Position numbers and translations under genes: made by a program | Origin: an uncultured Barnesiella sp. | Lineage (GTDB): Bacteria > Bacteroidota > Bacteroidia > Bacteroidales > Barnesiellaceae_A | Length of the DNA stretch: 10,963 bases | Direction of reading: 5' to 3' | NCBI GenBank assembly: GCA_904502265.1 | Contig: CAJGDT010000042.1 | Location: forward strand, 1-10,963 | Notes under the pieces: model-generated | Seen by the model: only the letters and a program-made list of their open reading frames with translations | Databases searched by the model: none | Told to the model about the DNA's origin: nothing | Shown here: in pieces, positions 6,178 through 10,963 of the stretch | Position numbering within the stretch: the stretch's first letter is position 1 | How the letters are laid out: every line of letters begins with the position of its first letter

Positions 6178-7641
6178 TTATTTCTTGGGAAGGAATTTAG
6201 TAGCTTTCAAATCAACATTCTTGATTGATACGTTATCCAAGCAAAGAGGAGTTTCGTACATGTTAACATTGTCAGCACCTACAAGAGTCTCATTGAGGAT
6301 ATAAATCTCTTCAAAGTCAAAGAGAATGTAGGGCTTACCCTCTGAAAGGAAGATAACACAAGCCTTGTAACCTGCATTTTGCAATACCATTTGACCTTTC
6401 ATGTCGGCATATACAAAATCCCATGAAGTATAAAGCTCATTTGATTCAGGATTGTAGCTTGCCAAGTAGCAATCAACCACACCCATACCAGCAGCAGTGA
6501 GGTCAAACGAACCAGCCAATGACAAACCATTTTCACTTTCGGGATCAAAGAATGTCAACCAAGTGTAAGTATTACCATCGTTTGCAGGAGCTTCATAGCT
6601 GAACGCGGTTACGTTTTCAACACCTGCACCTTGGAGAATGTTCATTACACTGGGAAGAGACCATTTGTCACCTTTAAGGGGTTGACCGAAGTACTCTGTC
6701 AAATCAAAACCAGCTTGAGTCAAAGTTACATTAAAGAGTTGAGAGCCAACCTCAGTTTCAGACTCATCTTCTGTGAATGCTTTAGAAACACCATAATAGC
6801 AATAACCCATATCAGACTTGAAGAGAGCGTTTTCATCATCAACACCTGCATTGTTGGGATCGTATGCCCACCAAGGACCATTGGGAACACCCTCTTCATC
6901 GAGAACATTCACAAGGGCAGCCATCTTGTTACCGTAAGCATCCTCTACCGAACCCTCGGCAAACGAAAGCAATACGATTGAGAAACCATCAAACTCGAAT
7001 GTAGAAGGCAAGCTAACAACAAGGTTTCTACCAGAAGCCATTGCAGTAGCATCACCTTTAGCATAAGACTCGAGGTTCTCATTCAATACCTCATAAGTAA
7101 CAGCGGGCATAGCATCAGTGCGAACGATAGCCTCGTCAAACGCAACAGTTACTTGCTTACCGTTGTTAGTTGCAGAGAGTTCTGAATTAGCAACAAGCGC
7201 AGGAGCAGTTACGTCAACAGCACCTACAGTCTTCACAGCTGTTGTTTGTACACCGGCAGCATTAGCAACTACAGCATAGATAGTGTAAGTTTTGCCAGGC
7301 TCGAAACCAGTGAGTTGGATACCGAGAGTATCGCCTTCAACAGCAGGCTCTGCACTCCAACCACCATATTGGCCCTTCAAAAGAGCTGTAAAATCGATAG
7401 ATTGAGCTTCACCTTCGTCATATACAAAGCTGAAGTTTGTAGCGTTCTTCAAGTAGAAGACTACATCCATCTTGTCGCTGATGAGCGCACCGGTAATAGA
7501 GTCGAGGGGAGATACCTCGATAGTAATCTCAGGCTCGGCACCCCATGTATCACGGGGAAGCGACTCCATAGGATCCCACTGTGCGCAACCGGTCATAAGA
7601 AGACCGATTGCAAGTGAGAGGATATATACTAACTTTTTCAT
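6178..7641 (-). CDS. Surface lipoprotein with FN3/Ig-like domains, last gene of the SusCD operon
   Basis: This 487-residue protein begins with a lipoprotein signal peptide ending in LMTGC (Cys19), and the acidic or polar stretch after it (AQWDPMES) is compatible with surface exposure. Residues about 38-140 look like an FN3-type beta domain (LTGFEPGKTYTIYAVVANAAG near 110-130). Residues about 144-246 look like a bacterial Ig-like domain of the SbsA/Big_5 kind (TAPALV, KQVTVAFDEAI, VEDAYGNKMAALV). The C-terminal 240 residues are rich in aromatics (GPWWAYDPNN, TYTWLTFFDP, SWDFVYAD) and match no family I can name. They could be the ligand-binding part. It follows the Calx-beta-like lipoprotein gene by 28 nt and is followed by the operon terminator. 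By position it corresponds to SusE/SusF-type accessory binding lipoproteins, but I do not claim homology. The ligand is unknown. Confidence 0.75.
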   Translation of the reverse strand: MKKLVYILSLAIGLLMTGCAQWDPMESLPRDTWGAEPEITIEVSPLDSITGALISDKMDVVFYLKNATNFSFVYDEGEAQSIDFTALLKGQYGGWSAEPAVEGDTLGIQLTGFEPGKTYTIYAVVANAAGVQTTAVKTVGAVDVTAPALVANSELSATNNGKQVTVAFDEAIVRTDAMPAVTYEVLNENLESYAKGDATAMASGRNLVVSLPSTFEFDGFSIVLLSFAEGSVEDAYGNKMAALVNVLDEEGVPNGPWWAYDPNNAGVDDENALFKSDMGYCYYGVSKAFTEDESETEVGSQLFNVTLTQAGFDLTEYFGQPLKGDKWSLPSVMNILQGAGVENVTAFSYEAPANDGNTYTWLTFFDPESENGLSLAGSFDLTAAGMGVVDCYLASYNPESNELYTSWDFVYADMKGQMVLQNAGYKACVIFLSEGKPYILFDFEEIYILNETLVGADNVNMYETPLCLDNVSIKNVDLKATKFLPKK

Positions 7642-7649
7642 TTCTGTTA

Positions 7650-7662
7650 ATTGTTACTTAGT
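7650..7662. repeat. 13-bp repeat upstream of the FN3/Ig lipoprotein gene
   Basis: ATTGTTACTTAGT on the plus strand recurs exactly at 8634-8646. On the minus strand it reads ACTAAGTAACAAT just before the start codon of each lipoprotein gene. It may be a shared A-rich translation-initiation region, or chance. Confidence 0.5.
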
Positions 7663-7669
7663 TAATACA

Positions 7670-8635
7670 TTATTTTTTTGTATAAACGATATTAGTGAAG
7701 TACTCATAGAGACCACCGGCAACTATATCGTACGCACCGAGAGCAGAGCTCCAAGTAATAGTTACGTCACCTTCAACATCGTAGTTGGCAACACCGATAC
7801 CGGTAGTTTCGATATTGTTGGTAATACCGCAAATGATGAGGTCCATTTGACCATCTACAGTGTAGATAGATTGACCAATGCGCATTGAAATAGTACCTTG
7901 AACATCGTCAACTGTAGCTTCAACAGCTGCTACACGATCGTGACCAAGACCGAATTGGCTTGTTGAGATAACGGGTTGGATCCACAACTTGTTCTCTACC
8001 TCATCGTCGGCAGTAAGAGTTACATCCCACTCCATAGTTTTTTCTTGAGCAGCAGACTCACCTGTAGCGGTGTACTCACCCAAAAGACGGTTGAAGGGGT
8101 TCTCGTCGTCGAGGATAGTAATAGAATAAGTGTTCATAGCACCCTTGTTGCAACCTTGGATGTTGGCAAGTTGTACATCGAACTTCTTATTGGGCTCACG
8201 AGCATCATTATCTACAGCTTCCAAAACAACAGTAGCGAATTGGTGTTTGTTATCGAAGTTGATAACATAGGGAGCAGCAGTAAAGGCGATAGTATCAACA
8301 TTGATGCGCTCGTTGAAAGTAGGGCTTTGGTTGTCAAAGTCGATGCTATAACGAACAGCATAAGCTACATTGAAGTGAGTGCCTACAGCAGCAGCATTGT
8401 CGGCATAAGCGTCGGCGTTGAAAGCAATCTCAGCAGAGGCATTGATACCGGCCAACGAAGCACAATAGAGTGAAATCTCGGCAGTACCATCTAACTCATC
8501 GAGCATGCCCGATGCGCTATCAAAGGCAATAAATGCTTGCGTTTCGTCATTGAAAGTGGGTTGTTTATTCAAATCGCAAGAAGTGAAAAGCACAACCGAC
8601 GCAAGCGCTGTGTATATTAAACTTTTGATTTTCAT
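7670..8635 (-). CDS. Calx-beta-like surface lipoprotein
   Basis: This 321-residue protein begins with a lipoprotein signal peptide ending in LFTSC (Cys20). Residues about 30-178 resemble a Calx-beta-like beta sandwich: TFNDETQAFIAFDS near the start, then ATVVLEAVDNDAREPNKKFDVQL (134-156) and TYSITILDDENP (169-180), an arrangement typical of Bacteroidota lipoproteins with this fold. A second beta-rich part (about 182-321; LLGEYTATGES, MEWDVTLTADD, VTITWSSALGAYDIV) resembles small domains that follow Calx-beta repeats in SusCD-linked lipoproteins. It lies 29 nt after susD and 28 nt before the next gene, so co-expression with the SusCD pair is expected, probably as an accessory subunit on the cell surface. 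Ligand and calcium binding are not shown by the sequence. Confidence 0.75.
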   Translation of the reverse strand: MKIKSLIYTALASVVLFTSCDLNKQPTFNDETQAFIAFDSASGMLDELDGTAEISLYCASLAGINASAEIAFNADAYADNAAAVGTHFNVAYAVRYSIDFDNQSPTFNERINVDTIAFTAAPYVINFDNKHQFATVVLEAVDNDAREPNKKFDVQLANIQGCNKGAMNTYSITILDDENPFNRLLGEYTATGESAAQEKTMEWDVTLTADDEVENKLWIQPVISTSQFGLGHDRVAAVEATVDDVQGTISMRIGQSIYTVDGQMDLIICGITNNIETTGIGVANYDVEGDVTITWSSALGAYDIVAGGLYEYFTNIVYTKK

Positions 8636-8646
8636 TGTTACTTAGT
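8634..8646. repeat. 13-bp repeat abutting the Calx-beta lipoprotein start codon
   Basis: This is an exact copy of 7650-7662. Here it runs directly into the ATG (start codon at 8635-8633). Confidence 0.5.
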
Positions 8647-8664
8647 ATTAAATATCCTTATTAA

Positions 8665-10128
8665 TTACCATTGGGGATTTTGTACCAAATTGCCATTAAC
8701 GTCGATTTCAGACTCTGAAATAGGCATGCACCAGTATTTGCTGTCGAAAGGAATATTTTGGTTAATGGGTGAAGAAACGTCGGTACGTACCATCATCTCA
8801 CCGGGAGTAGCACCGCCTTGGTAGTTAGTGCCAATAATACGCTTGTAATCGTGCCAGATGTGACCCTCGAAAGCCAACTCTTTGCGACGCTCGTTGAAGA
8901 TGTCAGCATAAGTAATAGTTGTATAAGGAGTAGCCTTACGGTTCTCAGCGATTACGTTAAGGTCGTTCATTGCACCTGTGTTGTTGGTTTGCATGTAGCG
9001 AGCCTCAGCACGGATAAGATACATCTCCGATGCACGAATCAAAGGCACGTTGGGAGTAGCAAGGAGGTTACCCTTACCTTGGTACTTAGCGGGCCAGTAG
9101 AAGTCGGGGTGATCAGAAGATGTGAGGAGAGTAGTCTTACGAACGTCATTATCCTCATAGAGAGCCAAGAGGTCTTCAGATACGCGAACGTCACCATACT
9201 CATCGGGGTCAGTGATGTTACCGAGGAGAGTAGAAGCCTCAGTAGTATCGAAGAATACAGCGAAGATAACCTCGGGAAGAGCGCTCATGCTCTCGTCGGT
9301 CCACATTGAAGCATACTCAGAAGCTGTAGCAACGGCATGACCCATAGCGATCACGTTAGAAGCGTGGATCTCGGCGTTTTTCCAATCTTGCATATAGAGA
9401 TATACGCGAGCGAGGAGAGCCTCGATAGCAGCGGGAGTAACAGCACACTTAACATCTTTTACATCGGCGCGAGTGAAACCGGGCTCGATCAAGTCAAGAG
9501 CAGTGTTGAGGTATTTAATGATTTGAGCGTAGTTGTCGGCAGCCAATGCACGAGCAGGCTTGTCAAGTACACTCTCTTCGGGGTTCTCTTTAACAACGGG
9601 TACACCAAGAGCCTCTACAGTACCTTCAGCAGCAGTTGAAGAGATAGCGTAGGGTTGAGCATACCAACGAAGAAGATCGAAGTAGCAATAAGCACGAACG
9701 AAAAGAGACTCAGCCATGCAGTTGTCAAGGTCTTGTTGAGTTACACCCTCTTCTTTCAAGTATTGATCACCTCTTGTTTTGATAGCGTAGATAACGTTAT
9801 TGCAACGGTTGATGTTAACATAGGCATTGCCATACATTGAGAAACCACCCGAAGCAGTAAAGTTCCATTGTTGCCAGCTCATACCACGACCAGAGTTGAG
9901 GGGAGCACCGGCAACACAGTTACCGCACATTACGTCAGGAAAGATTTGAAGATCCTCGCCATACCATGAGCCAGAAGAGAATGCTACATAAGTTACAGCA
10001 GAGGCCTTATCCAAACCTTCAAAGTTTTCAAGCGCTACTTTGTCTGTAACCGTTGTTATGGGATCTGTAGTAAGATCGCATGAAACAAGGCCAAGAGCAA
10101 CAGCGGCTAATATAAATAATTTTTTCAT
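8665..10128 (-). CDS. SusD/RagB-family nutrient-binding outer-membrane lipoprotein
   Basis: This 487-residue protein is the surface lipoprotein lid that delivers ligand to the partner SusC-type TonB-dependent transporter. The signal peptide ends in LGLVSC (Cys17). Family signatures are the N-terminal NINRCNNVIYAI (105-116), AESLFVRAYCYFDLLRWYA (139-157) with its TPR-like helix, ALLARVYLYMQDWKNAE (237-253), VPLIRASEMYLIRAEA (361-376), FNERRKELAFEGHIWHDYKR (411-430) and the usual C-terminal MPISESEIDVNGNLVQNPQW (468-487). Length is normal for a smaller SusD homologue. It starts 22 nt after susC with a clear AAAGGA ribosome-binding site, so the two are co-translated from one message. Sequence alone cannot tell glycan-binding SusD from peptide-binding RagB. 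The protease neighbours lean toward peptides. Confidence 0.95.
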   Translation of the reverse strand: MKKLFILAAVALGLVSCDLTTDPITTVTDKVALENFEGLDKASAVTYVAFSSGSWYGEDLQIFPDVMCGNCVAGAPLNSGRGMSWQQWNFTASGGFSMYGNAYVNINRCNNVIYAIKTRGDQYLKEEGVTQQDLDNCMAESLFVRAYCYFDLLRWYAQPYAISSTAAEGTVEALGVPVVKENPEESVLDKPARALAADNYAQIIKYLNTALDLIEPGFTRADVKDVKCAVTPAAIEALLARVYLYMQDWKNAEIHASNVIAMGHAVATASEYASMWTDESMSALPEVIFAVFFDTTEASTLLGNITDPDEYGDVRVSEDLLALYEDNDVRKTTLLTSSDHPDFYWPAKYQGKGNLLATPNVPLIRASEMYLIRAEARYMQTNNTGAMNDLNVIAENRKATPYTTITYADIFNERRKELAFEGHIWHDYKRIIGTNYQGGATPGEMMVRTDVSSPINQNIPFDSKYWCMPISESEIDVNGNLVQNPQW

Positions 10129-10136
10129 ATTCTTAA

Positions 10137-10142
10137 TCCTTT
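10137..10142 (-). promoter_or_regulatory. Ribosome-binding site of the susD-like gene
   Basis: AAAGGA on the minus strand stands 8 nt before the ATG at 10128, in the short gap after susC. It is the clearest Shine-Dalgarno-like site in the window; the other genes have only A-rich leaders. Confidence 0.6.
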
Positions 10143-10150
10143 CTCAATTA

Positions 10151-10963
10151 TTAGAATGAAATATCAAGACCCACTACAAACGACTTAGTGATAGGATAGA
10201 TACCAAGTGAAGTACCTGTTTGACCACGCTCGGGGTCATAGCAGTTTGTATCGTGGAAAGTGAAGAGGTTGTAACCACTCAAGTAAACACGGAGGTTGTT
10301 GATAGCGGCTTTCTTCATCAACTTAGAGGGGAATGTATAACCCAAAGTCAAGTCTTTAACACGGAGGTAGTCGCCACGCTCGAGGAAGCGAGTAGATACT
10401 GTGTAAGAAGAGTTTGTACCGTTATCGGCAATAGGTTTGGGGTTAACACCTGTATCACCAATTTCTTTCCAGTAAGCACCTTCACCGGCAGCAACAGTCA
10501 ACTGGTTGTAACCGAAGTTAGCACCGTCATTCCAGAAGATTTGGTTATCGGGGTTGAGGATATAGTTACCAATCTTATACTCGAAGCTTGCGCTGAAGTC
10601 GATACCCTTCCAGTTCAATGAAGTGTTGAAACCACCCATTGCGAGAGCCTCGGGTGAACCTTTGTAGATACGGCCTGCCTTAGTAAAGTCAGTAGTGATC
10701 AACTTTTCACCGTTTTCGTCAGCCTCAGTATACCAGAGAGCCTCACCATTGATGGGGTTAACACCGGCATAGTCATAGAGATAGAATTGATACATTTGTT
10801 GACCTTGAACTACGCGGAGACCAGAACCTGCTGAGAGGTATTCGTTTTGGTCGAGATCAAGGATCTTAGAACGGTTCATAGAGAAGTTCACACCGAATGT
10901 CCATTGCAACTCGTTGGTGTTGATGATATCAACGTCCAATTGAGCCTCGAAACCTTGGTTCCA
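10151..10963 (-). CDS. SusC/RagA-family TonB-dependent transporter, C-terminal part (5' end beyond window)
   Basis: 270 residues are visible, and the frame is open across the window edge, so this is the C-terminal portion of a protein normally near 1,000 residues. It forms the outer-membrane barrel through which the SusD-captured nutrient is imported using TonB energy. Typical SusC signatures are WNQGFEAQLDVDII and LQWTFGVNFSMNRSKI at the start, the segment KGSPEALAMGGFNTSLNWKGIDF (101-123, reading G-PEA...GG-N), FLERGDYLRVKDLTLGYTFP (193-212), LRVYLSGYNLFTFHDTNCYDPE (224-245) and the terminal SFVVGLDISF whose last residue is the Phe expected for outer-membrane insertion. Nothing suggests a break. 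The plug, the TonB box, any sigma/anti-sigma interaction domain and the promoter lie outside the window. Confidence 0.95.
   Translation of the reverse strand, partial: WNQGFEAQLDVDIINTNELQWTFGVNFSMNRSKILDLDQNEYLSAGSGLRVVQGQQMYQFYLYDYAGVNPINGEALWYTEADENGEKLITTDFTKAGRIYKGSPEALAMGGFNTSLNWKGIDFSASFEYKIGNYILNPDNQIFWNDGANFGYNQLTVAAGEGAYWKEIGDTGVNPKPIADNGTNSSYTVSTRFLERGDYLRVKDLTLGYTFPSKLMKKAAINNLRVYLSGYNLFTFHDTNCYDPERGQTGTSLGIYPITKSFVVGLDISF

Noticed and set aside
7976..8473. Plus-strand open frames opposite the SusCD operon (also 8818-9309, 10220-10621)
   Set aside because: Low-complexity Val/Ser-rich translations typical of antisense frames of conserved genes; no start signals or family motifs.
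10151..10939. Reading the susC fragment as a complete small gene starting at 10939
   Set aside because: The codon there is TTG inside a conserved SusC motif (GFEAQLDVDII), and the frame continues to the window edge.
1..10963. tRNA, rRNA, CRISPR array or riboswitch
   Set aside because: No cloverleaf, ribosomal signature or regularly spaced short repeats were seen; the only strong hairpins are the four between genes.

Overview
The window is a Bacteroidales (Bacteroidota) chromosome fragment in which every supported gene lies on the minus strand. The assignment rests on several things: a SusC/SusD (RagA/RagB-type) outer-membrane pair, lipoproteins with Bacteroidota-style signal peptides, secreted proteases ending in a type IX secretion (T9SS type A) sorting domain, a Bacteroidota-type LptC, and promoters of the Bacteroides form TTTG-N20-TAnnTTTG. 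The family cannot be fixed from the window. A T9SS-carrying lineage (Porphyromonadaceae-, Muribaculaceae- or Barnesiella-like) is my inference.

Read in the direction of transcription (high to low coordinates), the window starts inside a susC-like gene (10151 to the edge). It continues with a complete susD-like gene (8665-10128), a Calx-beta-like lipoprotein (7670-8635) and a large Ig/FN3-like lipoprotein (6178-7641). Gaps of 22-29 nt and one strong hairpin terminator at the end (6121-6155) make this one operon. Its promoter and the rest of susC lie outside the window.

Next come three tandem paralogues of a streptopain-like (family C10) cysteine protease: copy 1 at 4295-5965, copy 2 at 2464-4110 and copy 3 at 648-2294. 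Each has a signal peptide, an I69/C10-type propeptide, a catalytic domain with the expected Gln, Cys, His and Asn-Trp signatures, a beta-rich linker and a T9SS C-terminal domain. Each also has its own promoter about 25-45 bp upstream of its start. Copies 1 and 2 end in clear intrinsic terminators; copy 3 ends in a perfect hairpin with a poor U-tract. The C-terminal modules are nearly identical, with an 87-bp DNA-identical block shared by copies 1 and 3, while the substrate-binding loops have diverged. This fits concerted evolution of the secretion tail and diversification of protease specificity.

At the low-coordinate edge is most of lptC (1-591), a housekeeping LPS-export gene, which probably marks the border of the accessory locus. 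A plausible working model is a protein or peptide utilisation locus: T9SS-exported C10 proteases cut protein outside the cell, and the neighbouring RagAB-like SusCD complex with its surface lipoproteins captures and imports the products. The functional link is inferred from gene order only. No stretch longer than 300 bp lacks a gene.
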